From Desmodesmus armatus (taxonomy: Eukaryota > Chlorophyta > Chlorophyceae > Sphaeropleales > Scenedesmaceae): a stretch of 64,000 bases of DNA. The notes beneath the pieces are model-generated. The model was given only the letters and a program-made list of their open reading frames with translations. It did no database searches and was not told the origin of the DNA. Numbering within the stretch: the stretch's first letter is position 1; the number at the start of each line of letters is the position of its first letter. Below, one piece after another: positions 11,790 through 22,500 of the stretch. Location of the stretch: NCBI GenBank assembly GCA_007449985.2, contig VIIQ02000069.1:278001-342000 (forward strand), in the 5' to 3' direction. Position numbers and translations under genes: made by a program.

Positions 11790-12362
11790 CTAGGCCGACC
11801 CGGCCCTGCCCTTGCTGCCACCCCCGCTGACAGCCGTACTCCTGGTGCCCTTACTGCTGCCACCAGCAGGCCTGTTGCCGCCATTGCTGCCGCCATTGCT
11901 GCCACCACCAGCCGGCGGCTGGTCCACAGACATGCTCACCATACTGCTGCCTCTGCTCAGGTTGCTGCTGCTGCCGCTGCGCAGCCCAGCCCTCCTACCC
12001 CCACCCCCTGCCGCTGCAGCCGCCGCCGCTGCCGCCCTGCCGCTTGCAGTATGCTGCATTGCTGCTGTAGTGGCGGCTGACGACGTCGCCCTGCTGCTGC
12101 TGCTGATGCTGCCGCCGCTACTGAAGCTCGAGCTCAGCTGCCGGGGTCTCAGGCCATACAGCCCTGAACCGCACCGAGCAGCAGGCAAGCCCTCCATAGC
12201 AGCAGCAGCTGCTGCAGCTGCAGCGCTGCCGGCACCTCCCCGCTGCTTCTTGCTGGGAGATGCATCACCCTCACCACCACCTCCTGCTGCTGCTGCTGGC
12301 AGGAACGGCTGACCTCTTTTCCCAGGGCTGTACCCTAAACCCTGCCCTCCCTGCTGCTGCAT
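11790..12362 (-). CDS. Low-complexity Ala/Ser/Gly-rich tail, possible last exon of the methyltransferase gene
   Basis: A 190-codon open frame on the methyltransferase strand reads GDASPSKKQRGG, then long alanine and serine runs and PAGGGSNGGSNGGN. Composition is typical of a disordered C-terminal tail, and the KKQR patch could be a nuclear signal. I could not find splice sites joining it in phase to the exon starting at 12715, so membership is inference. The opposite strand is also open (166 codons) because of the triplet composition. Confidence 0.35.
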   Translation of the reverse strand: MQQQGGQGLGYSPGKRGQPFLPAAAAGGGGEGDASPSKKQRGGAGSAAAAAAAAAMEGLPAARCGSGLYGLRPRQLSSSFSSGGSISSSSRATSSAATTAAMQHTASGRAAAAAAAAAGGGGRRAGLRSGSSSNLSRGSSMVSMSVDQPPAGGGSNGGSNGGNRPAGGSSKGTRSTAVSGGGSKGRAGSA

Positions 12363-12557
12363 CTCTGCAATGCGCTGCTCTGTCAGAAGGGGATCAACTG
12401 CTCCTGCTGCTGCTGCTGGTCGGGACTATCACCAGCATCGACATCATCCCCAGCCGCCGCTGCTGCTGTGCCGTCACTGCGCTCGCCAGGGGACTGCTGC
12501 TGCTGCTGCAACCTGCTGCCGCGCGAGGGCTTGGTACTGCTGGCCAACACACCCAGC

Positions 12558-15500
12558 TCACTGCCCGCTGCTGCTGCTGCTGCCTCTGACCCTGCTGAGG
12601 GGAGCCACCCTCGTCAGCAGCAGCAGCAGCTGCTGCTGCTGGCTTGCGTCCAAGCAGCAGTGCTGAGGGCGGGGCGACCTGGAGAACACATAGGCCTGGA
12701 ACGATCGGCCACTGCCTGCAGTCATGTGAACATACACATATACATAAAGACAGTCATTTGTGTCAGCCAGTAACAGTAATGATGTTGATTGGTGTTTGCA
12801 CTGATTGAACCCCTGGTGAGCAGCCTGGAAGGAGCCACCACTGCCTGCAGCCGCGACCAAAGGCACATGAAGGTCATCATGTGTGCCTGCCACACAAGCA
12901 GGTGTTGGGTGCACTTTTTGAAAGCATGACTGATTGTGAAAACAAATAAATGAAGAAGAAATGAAGGAAAAGGAAGAAATAAAACAAGAAGAACACACAG
13001 CCTGGAAGGAGCGGCCACTGCCCGGCAGTCATGAGATCATCTAGGCACACACAGATGGTGGTGTGTGTGCCTGCCACGCAAGAGGATAGTCGATACATGC
13101 AGTGTATGGACCTTGGAAGTGTCCTTAGTGCAACACATTCACCTGACATGCTGACAGGGAAGCCCTAAAAGAGCAGCAAGGGTCCAAACCCCTGACCTTT
13201 TGGGGCTGGAGAGAACACCCAAGCTCGCCCCGGCCGCCTCAAACCTTAGATATTGTGGGTGCCAACGACGACACTGTCAGACATTACCTCCTACATGTGT
13301 AATACAAGCCTTTTTAGTACAGCACCCACCTGACATGCTGACAGGGAAGGCATTGACAACCAGCAAGGGTTCGCAAGTCCTTGGGGAGGGGGGGGGGGGG
13401 TGAAAGGCTGTCCAAACGCGTTCAGAGCCACTCTTACACCACCCTTCGCCACAACTAGCGCAACACAGTGTGTGTGCTGACTACACCCACCTGACATGCT
13501 GACAGGGAATGCCTTGATGAGCAGCAGGGGCCCAAAGCCCAGCTCAGCCATGACGGCCTCAGGGGCCTGACCACGCATGGCACGCTGCACCACAGCAACA
13601 GCCTGCGCACACCACAACGACCACCAGCAGCAGCAGCAGCAGCAGAATCAGAGGCAGCAAGAAAGATGACCACATGGGTGAGCACTAATCAAGCTCTACT
13701 GACTCAGGTCAAGGTGGGCTCCCTACCCCCTGCTTTCATTTGCTGACGCGCCAAGTGATGTGTGTGTGTGTGGTCTGCATGCATGTGATAATGCTTGCAT
13801 CCCGGATGTCAGGCTGACGTCCATGCAGGTGCTGGGCACCCATTGTCCAAATGGTGCTTCACCCCACAGTCATGCCCTGTGGGGCCTCGCCCGGCCATGC
13901 AACGGCCTTGAACATGCACTTAGAGGGCAAAAATCTTCCAGGTGTGCCCAGTGCCTGCTGCACCTACCTTCATGTACCTGCTGTCCTGAACAGGCTCTGT
14001 AGATCTCGCACAACCAAGCAAGGGCTTGGGTGTGTGCAATCATGCTGCTACAGGGTTCAGGCTTGCCCAGTGCCTGCTCCACCTACCTTCATGCTCCTGC
14101 TGGTCCTGAACAGCCTGCCAAACGCCTTCTTGCCGCTGTAGGGTACACCCTCCCAGAAAGAGTAGGCGTGAGTGCCCGGGTCCAAGCTGGCAATCTGGAC
14201 CAGCACAGCGCAACACAGCACATGCTTGACATAATCAGAACATGGGCTAGACACATGGTGTTGAGCTTGTTTACCCTGAACAGCACATATGCAGCGGCGC
14301 CCTGGTTGTGACATTTAGGGCGCAGCAAGCAGCACACTTCCAATTTACAAATACACACAGCATTATGGAGCGCCCACAAGCACCCACACGCACAAGGAGG
14401 AAGGCACATACTGCAAGAGCACTTCACCCACCAAGCAGCAGCAGCAGCGTTGGCCCACCTGCTCAATCGCTGCACATGTGATGATGGGCCTGCTTGCAGG
14501 ATACACCAGTGGCGGGCCCTTGACTTTGACCTTGCCAACAGCAGCACCAGCACCTTTCTTTCCTGCCACTGCAGCAGGGCCCGCACCACCATCAACAGCA
14601 TCAGCAGGCCCTGCAGCTTGCTGCTGCGTTGTCTGTCCTGCAGCCGTAACAGCGGGCGCGGTGCACCCTGCCTGGCTGCTGTCGAGCTGCGTCTCTGTGT
14701 CGTCTGACACATCCGCGGCTGCCGCTGCCGCTGCCGCTGCTGCCTGTGTCAGTCCTGCAGAGGCTTGCTCTGCAGCAGCAGCAGCTGCCTCCTGACTGCC
14801 CAAGCAGCTCCCCTGGCTGTGCATGACGTCCACCCCTTCCTGCTGCTGCTGCTGCTGCGCTTCATCTTCACCTGCTGCTTTGTTGACTCCCGGGTCTTTG
14901 CCACTGCTGCTGTTCAGGACGCCCCTGACTGCCAGCTCCTCTATGACTCCTTTGCAGAAGGCCTCTGCCTTGGCCACCTACACAGGTGCAGGGCAAACAT
15001 ACAAACAAACACACACTGTTGAGACTAGCTTGTCCTCATGACATGCGCCTGCTGCATGTAACTCATGTGTTGCCGCATACACACGTACCTGTCACACCTC
15101 AGCACTGAAGCCCATGGAGGGCTCTTGCCATGCACTGCTTTGATTGCCAGGAATGGTTGTTTGGTTATCCAAACACAGACGAAAGAGGTTTTCTACAGGT
15201 GAGAGTGAGGATCAAGGAGTCACGGATTAAAACACAGGATGGATTCTTAAGAAAAAAATTGTCTCACCTTCACTCTGTCCAGCTCCACTCCATACCCATG
15301 GGCCACACCATGCAGCAGCAGGGCATGCAGCAGCGGCCTGCAGCAGCACATCACAGGCACCGCAGCAGGGTGACACATATGTAACCATCAAGGGGTACTG
15401 GATTATGCCTGGGAGACACTTCCTAGGCCCCCCACCCCACAGCCATGTTGCCCCACCCAAGAAGGGCCCAGTTGGTAAGGGCCAGGAACTGCGACCCAAG

Positions 15501-16173
15501 TAACATGTAGGAGGCATGCGGGGGATGAGGTCCAGGCCCTGAGCAGCAGAGCATGCAACAGCGACCTGTGGTGTGCTGGCGCAGTGTGTCGGTGTGTCCA
15601 TCGGGACACAGCCATGCATCATGTGACCACAGCTGTTCGAGAGTCGGCTGCAAGGGGACCATCAGCTGGGCGGTAAGCTCACACCTCCCTACTGCACAGT
15701 GCTGCCTCCAATCGGCTCCACCCCATCTCAACACGCGCTGCTGCTACTGCTACCAACCCCCATGCTGCATGGCGTGGCCAAGACCAGTCATAGGCCACAG
15801 CACATGCTTCATGTGACCACAGCCGTTCCACATTGGCAGCTGGGTGGTAGCCAGTGAAGGGCACATGTACTGCACAGTGCTGCCCTCCACTCGTCTCTAC
15901 TCCATCTCAACACCTGCTGCTACTGGTACTGCTACCAACCCCCATGCTGCGTGGCCTGGCCAACACCAGCCATAGGCCAGAGCATCAGCCATAGCCCAGA
16001 GCACCATCCACCCACCCGGCCACCCACCTGCCTAGTCCAGCCCCTATGTCGATGAGTGTGCTGTTCTTCCCCAGCCCGCAGTTGTGCTTCATGCACTCTA
16101 GAATCTTGTGCATGCCGGTGGCGGTTATGGAGCCGTAGATGCCCTCAACGCCCTCACCACCACCCAACCGCGA
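12558..16173 (-). CDS. SAM-dependent methyltransferase, DOT1-like family (5' end not found)
   Basis: Probable S-adenosylmethionine-dependent protein methyltransferase. Exons 16028-16173, 15268-15337, 14459-14977, 14087-14194, 13491-13602 and from 12715 onward join in consistent phase. The SAM-binding motif LIDIGAGLGRPLLHA spans the first intron and is followed by GYGVELDRVK. A 173-codon exon contains an inserted Gln/Ala/Glu-rich disordered stretch before PLVYPASRPIITCAAIEQ. The next exon reads DPGTHAYSFWEGVP...KKAFGRLF, then AVAVVQRAM and VMAELGFGPL. The last recognised exon begins SGRSFQAYVFSR and reads to a stop at 12558, after which a tail at 11790-12362 may belong. The order and motifs recall a DOT1-like family of volvocine algae, from memory and unconfirmed. 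First exon(s) should lie in 16174-18480. Confidence 0.7.
12815..13365 (-). repeat. Splice-site-bearing partial exon copies in the methyltransferase gene
   Basis: The acceptor end of the exon at 12715 (GCAGTGGCCGATCGTTCCAG) is repeated at about 12820-12845 and 13003-13030 as GGCAGTGG(T/C)GGC/CGCTCCTTCCAGGC. The donor end of the exon at 13491 (GCCTTCCCTGTCAGCATGTCAG|GTGGGTG) is repeated at about 13325-13362 and 13143-13170. Confidence 0.75.
13960..14000 (-). repeat. Copy of the donor end of exon 14087-14194
   Basis: AGCCTGTTCAGGACAGCAGG followed by TACATGAAG|GTAGGTG repeats the parent end CTGTTCAGGACC..ATGAAG|GTAGGTG, including the donor. One base is missing relative to the parent, so the copy is out of frame. 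Confidence 0.65.
15490..15970. repeat. Copy of exon 15268-15337 plus direct repeats
   Basis: About 15545-15562 on the minus strand repeats the exon start (GTCGCTGTTGCATGCTCTGCTGCT versus CGCTGCTGCATGCCCTGCTGCT). Nearby, ATG(C/A)TTCATGTGACCACAGC(T/C)GTTC recurs at 15613 and 15807, and CATAGGCC(A/-)CAG at 15790 and 15971. All are inside the methyltransferase intron. Confidence 0.55.
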
Positions 16174-17713
16174 CTGCAGTAGGCAGCAGACGGAGTCGTG
16201 AGGGCAATAGAGAGGAGACAGCATGAGGCTATGGCTGTGATATGTGTCTTTACAAGGGGAGAGGTACACAGACATGTAGAGGGACCGCAGATGAATTGTG
16301 GACTGCTCTATAGCTGGCTGCACATCAGCACACAGGACAGGCAGACTGCCATGTGTGTTGAATTAGCTCAGCAGCACCCACCTCAAGGCCTTGCATGACA
16401 GAATATAGGGAGTCCATTGCTGGAATGATTCAGCTGACCTCCGGATAGACAGCTCCAGCACTGCTGAGCAGTTGCAATGTACAGTAAGCACAGATCAGTG
16501 GGCTGTCTGTTGGGGCTTCAGCAACTGGTACGGATCAAGATCACACCGACTGCAGTGGGAGCAAATGAATATTGTGCTGCCCACACATTCCTCCAAGCAA
16601 CCATTCGCCTGCATTTTCGATTGCGATTTTTGAATTCAAACACGTGTGCTGTGGCGGGATGCTGTGCTTGCCTTGCGGAAGCAACCTTTGTGAGAGTCTT
16701 TTGTGAGTTTTTAGTCCCTCCACACCCCCGCCTGCTCTCAGTTGAGCATTAAAACGCCCATGAAGGGGGCACGGTGCAGTTGGATTGTGTAGTATGGACC
16801 TCTAGTGCACACTGCCACCAAGTTAGTTCTAGCTGATAAATTCGATAAATGACTCTTCCTTTGAACATGAGCAGCAGCCTCAGGCCTACCCAATGCCCGA
16901 TGGGTGCAGGGCAGCCAACGTCAGCCAGCTGTCAGCAGGATGCTTATGTGTCTGCTTGGACGTGGGCTGCTAGCTTTTCTGCTACTGCAGAGCCTTGCTG
17001 TGATACCTGCTGCAATTGCACACATACAGCTGGGCGCAGCTCGGCTGCTACACCAGTCCCTCCACATGCAATGGACAGGCCATTGCCATCTCCCCCGCCC
17101 AACCAGCTGGCTAGCCTGCACAGTTTGGCCCCAGCTTTCCCAGCCTGTTTGCACATCACGTCCATGGTGATACTGCTTCGTTACGAGTGGCAAAGAAGTC
17201 TGAAAAGCATCAAATGCAAAACAAGGTACCCTGTACACGCCATATGATGCAGTGACATGTGGCTGGTGCCTAAACCAAATGGCGACAGCTGACACAGCAG
17301 TCTCAGCAATGATGAAGACTGCTGTCAGGTTTCAAACATGCGAGCAGCATTGCAGTCGCAGAGGTCGGCAATTTGCGCCATGCATGTGCAACAGCGCTTC
17401 ATCACCCTTCACAACACCAACCATCCATGTCACTTGAAAAGATGCCCCAGCACCCTGCGACCCTGTTTGCTTGTTGCGTGGATGATGCACCGCCCAATGC
17501 ACACAATCTGTAACGGTGAAACACAGCCAAAATCAACCTGATCCCAACAATTTTGTTTGGATGATCTACCTGCGTAGCCAACATGCCAACTCGCAACTGC
17601 CGCTGCACCAGTCTTTGTGCAACACTACTTCTTGCTACTGTACAGCCACACAGGCGCGCACCAGAAGCACACCACCCTCACCCATACGCCCACGCCGTCA
17701 CAACTTGCTCATA

Positions 17714-17777
<64 letters not shown>

Positions 17778-18483
17778 AGCGCTGCATACTCAACATGCGC
17801 AGTGGACGAGCGCGGGCACGTGCAGCTCTGCAGGACAATGCAGTGCGCCAAAACGCGCCACCTGCCATGCTCCTGCCACACCCTGACCGTGAGGCTGCAG
17901 ACTTGCCTGCGCAGCGGCGGCATGCACACATAAATGCAACTCGCACATGCCAAGTGCTGTGCTGTCGTGTCGCAGCTGCCAACTTCGCCATCCCCCAAAA
18001 CCACCCGACACTGCCGGACAGCAGCCCTCTCCTGCGGGGCATCCGCTGTACAAAAAACCTGCCACAGTCGCACCGTCAGCGCCGCAGGTGGGCCCTCAAA
18101 GACTCCACCATGCTGCAGCACAGCGCACTGAAAACTTGAAAGTCACAGACACTACTGCGGCCAGGGACGCCAGCCCCACCGATCAAGGCAATGCACAAGC
18201 GAGCAGCGCACTGCTGCGGCTTAAACATACTGTACAAGCGCATACGAGCGCGGCAACAAAAACATGCCCGCTGCTGGCTGAGTGTTGATGCTGCCTCTGC
18301 AGCTGCGAGGGACGCACCCATACCCCAGCTGTCCTTTTGCTGCAGGCATGTGGGGGATGCTATCAGAGGTTGCCTGTGCAGCTGACAGCAGGCAGTGCAA
18401 TTCCACAGCCCAGACAAGTTGGCGCTGCAACAACAACCAATTGACTGCGGGCTTGAAACCAAATGTGTCAAGGGGTAGCAGCC
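16174..18483. other. Unassigned 2.3 kb with a (CTG)n tract
   Basis: Expected to hold the 5' exon(s) of the methyltransferase gene. The best candidate is a minus-strand frame starting with ATG near 17165 (MDVMCKQAGKAGAKLCRL, 73 codons), but no phase-matching donor was proven. An uninterrupted (CTG)n of about 20 units occupies 17715-17777; open frames of 91-207 codons on both strands cross it and cannot be ranked. Nothing else is supported. Confidence 0.4.
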
Positions 18484-19144
18484 TCACAACGTGAAGGTGG
18501 GCTTGAAGAAAGCTGTGTCAAGTGCTTGCAGCTCCACATACCCCGGCCGCTTCACCCTCTCATACCACTGCATGGCCTTGTAGCCAATAAAGCCCAGCGC
18601 CGCCATAGCTAGCAAGCACAGCACCGTCACGCCAAAGACGTGCCCACCAGACATGCTGGCTGCATGCTTGGTGTGCTGCTCGTCCGGGTGTGGCTGGAAA
18701 CCGAGCAGGGACCGCTGCGGCAAGCTGTCTGCTGCTACTGCGGCAATGTGGCCTGGAGTGCTGCTGCTGCTGAGGGCGTGCTGCAACGGCTGCAAAACTG
18801 CATGAAGTCGCTGGTCCAGTCGTTGCTTCCACGCTTGCAGCTGCTGTTGAGGCCTGGATTGTGCTGCAGGTCCACCATGCCAGCCAGCATGCGGTGTGCC
18901 TGCTGCATGCTGCTGCAGACCTAGCTGGCGAGCGTGGCACCCTGCACCGATACAATACCAGTATATAAAAGCATGTATTACTGCTGGGTCCACGACCAGA
19001 CCTCATGATATTCCCAAAGAGCCACAGGAGCATGGGGAGCAGCAGCTGCTGTTGGGACACCGACTCACCATGTGGTGCCAGCACAGCGATCTGGAACGCC
19101 ACTAGAGCGATACACCAGCTGTACATGTTCCTGATCCTGCCCAT
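18484..19144 (-). CDS. Small single-pass membrane protein, unknown function
   Basis: Two exons, 19069-19144 and 18484-18941, join in phase 1 to a 177-residue protein. The N-terminus MGRIRNMYSWCIALVAFQ is hydrophobic and could be a signal peptide or anchor. The middle is Gln/His/Ala/Ser-rich and probably disordered. A clear transmembrane segment (FGVTVLCLLAMAALGFIGY) lies about 45 residues from the end, followed by KAMQWYERVKRPGYVEL and a conserved-looking tail TAFFKPTFTL. The donor CATG|GTGAGT and acceptor GGTGCAG are strong. I do not recognise the family. It is followed upstream by the large protease/AP2 gene in the same orientation. Confidence 0.7.
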
Positions 19145-19505
19145 TGTGGCCACTGAATGTGTCTGCAAGCTGACCTTCCAACGGGACTGCCAACCACAAC
19201 CAACGCGATCACGCTTGCATACCACGCTGTTGTAATATTTTCAAGCAAATGATATTGTAATAAGCCATTGAGCCTGCCTCAGTGGTAGTGAACGACGAAG
19301 GTGGGAGGAACGACCAATGGTGACAATTTACGCTGCATACACGAAGGACCACGCCGATCAACTGCATAGGACTTATTGTGACAATCTGAAACTATTTGGT
19401 TCTTCAACACCACACGCGCAACCAAACAGCACTGCTGTCCCATCCATCATCAAAACACCTTGCAGCTGCAAGGCATCATGGCAACAAGGTGTCCAACAAT
19501 GTATC

Positions 19506-22500
19506 CTATCTGCCGCTCAAGGCGATGCACTGCAACTCATCAATCCTGCTGTTGATCTGAGCCGCAACAGCTTCACTCCGTGCCCAGGCCTGGCAACTTG
19601 CCAGAATACACTCTTTCAAGGCAGTGCAATCCTGAGGCAGGTTGTCACCCCACATGGCGTGATTCCCCCTCCCAACCTCATCATGCGGGGCAGGCATACT
19701 GAAGGCTGCATTCACACAATCCATGAGATGGTCCAGGTGCAGCGGTACATGCACGGCCTTGTGGCTTGGCAGCCAGTCATAGCTGAAACCCTGTGTACGC
19801 TTAGCCGCATGAAAGGCCTTTTTCACTACTTCATCAAGACAGAAGAGCAGCCACGTTCGTCGCAGTATGCATACATATGTGTACACCAATGGTATGAAAT
19901 TCCCATCTGCCTGCACCACTTGCAAGCCTCCACTTTTCAGCTTCTTCATTAATGATGCTGCAACAACCCTCTTTCTAGCACCTGCTGATGGAACAATTCC
20001 TGCCAGTGTGCTCTCTCTAAACTCAGGAAGCCTGCTCACAGAGTGTGCTTCATGTGTCCCTGCCACTCCCTCTCGTGCTGGCTGCTGGGCTGGGGGTGCT
20101 GGGGCGGGGGAGGTGTCCTGGGGCGAGACGGGTTGCACCGGCGGCATGCCTGCGTCGACAGGCCCTGTCACTCCCTCCCGTGCTGGCTGCTGGGCTGGGG
20201 GTGCTGGGGCGGGGGAGGTGTCCTGGGGCGAGACGGGTTGCACCGGCGGCATGCCTGCATCGACAGGCCCCGCCAGCCCTGCCACTCCCTCTCGTGCTGG
20301 CTGCTGGGCTGGGGGTGCTGGGGCGGGGGAGGTGTCCTGGGGCGAGTCTGGTTGCACCGGCGGCATGCCTGCATCGACAGGCCCCGCCAGCCCTGCCACT
20401 CCCTCTCGTGCTGGCTGCTGGGCTGGGGGTGCTGGGGCGGGGGAGGTGTCCTGGGGCGAGTCTGGTTGCACCAGCGGCATGCCTGCGTCGACAGGCCCCG
20501 CCAGCCCTGCCACTCCCTCTCGTGCTGGCTGCTGGGCTGGGGGTGCTGGGGCGGGGGAGGTGTCCTGGGGCGAGACGGGTTGCACCGGCGGCATGCCTGC
20601 ATCGACAGGCCCCGCCAGCCCTGCCACTCCCTCCCGTGCTGGCTGCTGGGCTGGGGGTGCTGGGGCGGGGGAGGTGTCCAGGGGTGAGTCTGGTTGCACC
20701 AGCGGCATGCCTGCGTCGACAGGCCCTGCCCCGTCGTGCAGGCTGGCCTGGCCATGTGGGGAGAATACAAGGCCTTCTGGAGTATACTGATAAACACCGT
20801 GTTGCATACACCCGTCTCCCCTTGTCAATGCATTGACACTACGGGTGCAAATGCCGCACGACCACCCATCAGGTGTGCGCCTCCAATTGAAAGTGTTGCC
20901 GACAAAGCTGCCGCACAAACCTGCGCAGACAAGACAAGGGCCTCAACTCAAGACGCATCACTGACAGCCATCATTATCTGTAGTACAGCCCAGCTGTTTG
21001 CAGAGGAGCGAATGTTCACCAACAAAAAGAAAAGCGACATGCTGATCCGGCTCAACAAGCATTTGTCACTTACCACATTGGCGTCCGTCCTTTGCAGCAG
21101 TAGCGGCACTGTTGACAGCATTCAAACGATGTTGATCCATGATTGCATGGTCCAACTGTACTGTTGTCAGCAGCCATCCAATGGTAGCCGGGAAGTCTGA
21201 CATGAGTGTGGTGATGATGCACGCCTCAAAGTCAAAGCACGCAGCACTCCATTGGCATGATGTCACCAACACCCCCCAAAACTTGTTCAGCATTGCGTGC
21301 TCATGCTGGGGTTGGTCCAAGACAGGCTTCCAAAGTGCCAAGACTTCATGTTGGTGGCACCACCGGCGTGCAATTGGAGTGGCATACCATGCCAAGCTGG
21401 GGCAGGTGTCCCGCCTCAATTGGTTGTCAATCGACTCGTCGACATCCATGTTGAAGATTGTGGAGTTCATCTCTGTTGCTGACCGGGTTGGTGGGTGCCA
21501 TGCAGCAGGGCGTAAGCATGACCAGTCCAGGGGTGTCTTGGAGTAGGTCGTTGTGTAGAGCTGTGTGGCGTAAAGGTTGATCAAGGTCAGTTGTTGTTGG
21601 CTTAGTGCAGATGGCAGACTAAATTCAGCGTCTGTGAAGCTGCCAAGACCCATCCGTTGTACAGTGCCCCAAAAGGGCTGTTTGAAATTTATTGACTGCT
21701 GGCTGACAGCCATATAGACCACCACTCCATATGGGGCCCATACGCCGGGGTCAAGTCCCAGCAGGTAAAGGGCTGCCTCTTCAAATGTGTTGTACATGTT
21801 CATGGCGTCCCTGCAAGTGCAGCAGCACATACTTCAACACTTCAAATCAAGTCACATCAAATGAAATCAAAATTACACCTGTAGCTATGAAGCCCAAGAG
21901 CTCATAGCACTTGGTTTGGTTAGGTTCAGACCTTCCTGTTGTCTTACATAGCTCACATATAGCTGTTCCAATGGTGTGCTGAGTGACAGCGTGCACTGAC
22001 CTCCATGCAAGGGCCTTGTCATACTGCTCGGTGCCTGATGCCTTTGTGTTGCCCTCTCTTATTTTGACGCTCCATCGCTGCATCACTCGTAACAGAACCC
22101 AATAAAGTGGGTCGCCGCCAGCCAGTTCGGCCAGCTTGCATTTGTCGTCAAGGTCTGTCAAGCGCGGGTAAATTCGCTTGTGTGCAGTGCTGATGACACC
22201 GCGTTGTAGATCCTGCGCAACGAACCAGCAACAATTCACAACAGGCGCTGCTGCTTGATACGGTCAGGCAGGATGATACAATTGAGAGCGCTGCACATTG
22301 TGCTCAAGACCTGACCTCCTGTCTTTTGCAATTTGACTGACCTGTACAAAAGGCTCTTGAACCCGACCAGGCACAAAGGTGCGCGCTCTGAGAGTTACAC
22401 CGTGACGCTTTGCCTACACAACACAAAAGCAGCAAATCATTGATGTTGACCAAGTGTAACGATCTTCAATAGTGTGAATCAGTCAATCCACGTGCATTAC

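Noticed and set aside
16849..17247. 132-codon plus-strand Cys/Pro-rich frame
   Set aside because: Overlaps a comparably open minus-strand frame on the methyltransferase strand; no evidence for either.
17516..18139. 207-codon plus-strand and 147-codon minus-strand frames around (CTG)n
   Set aside because: Both strands are open because of the triplet tract and composition; no homology or phase-linked exons.
20045..20836. Plus-strand open frames of 214-307 codons over the Pro-rich repeat
   Set aside because: Shadows of the 117-bp repeat on the coding minus strand; no splice or domain support.
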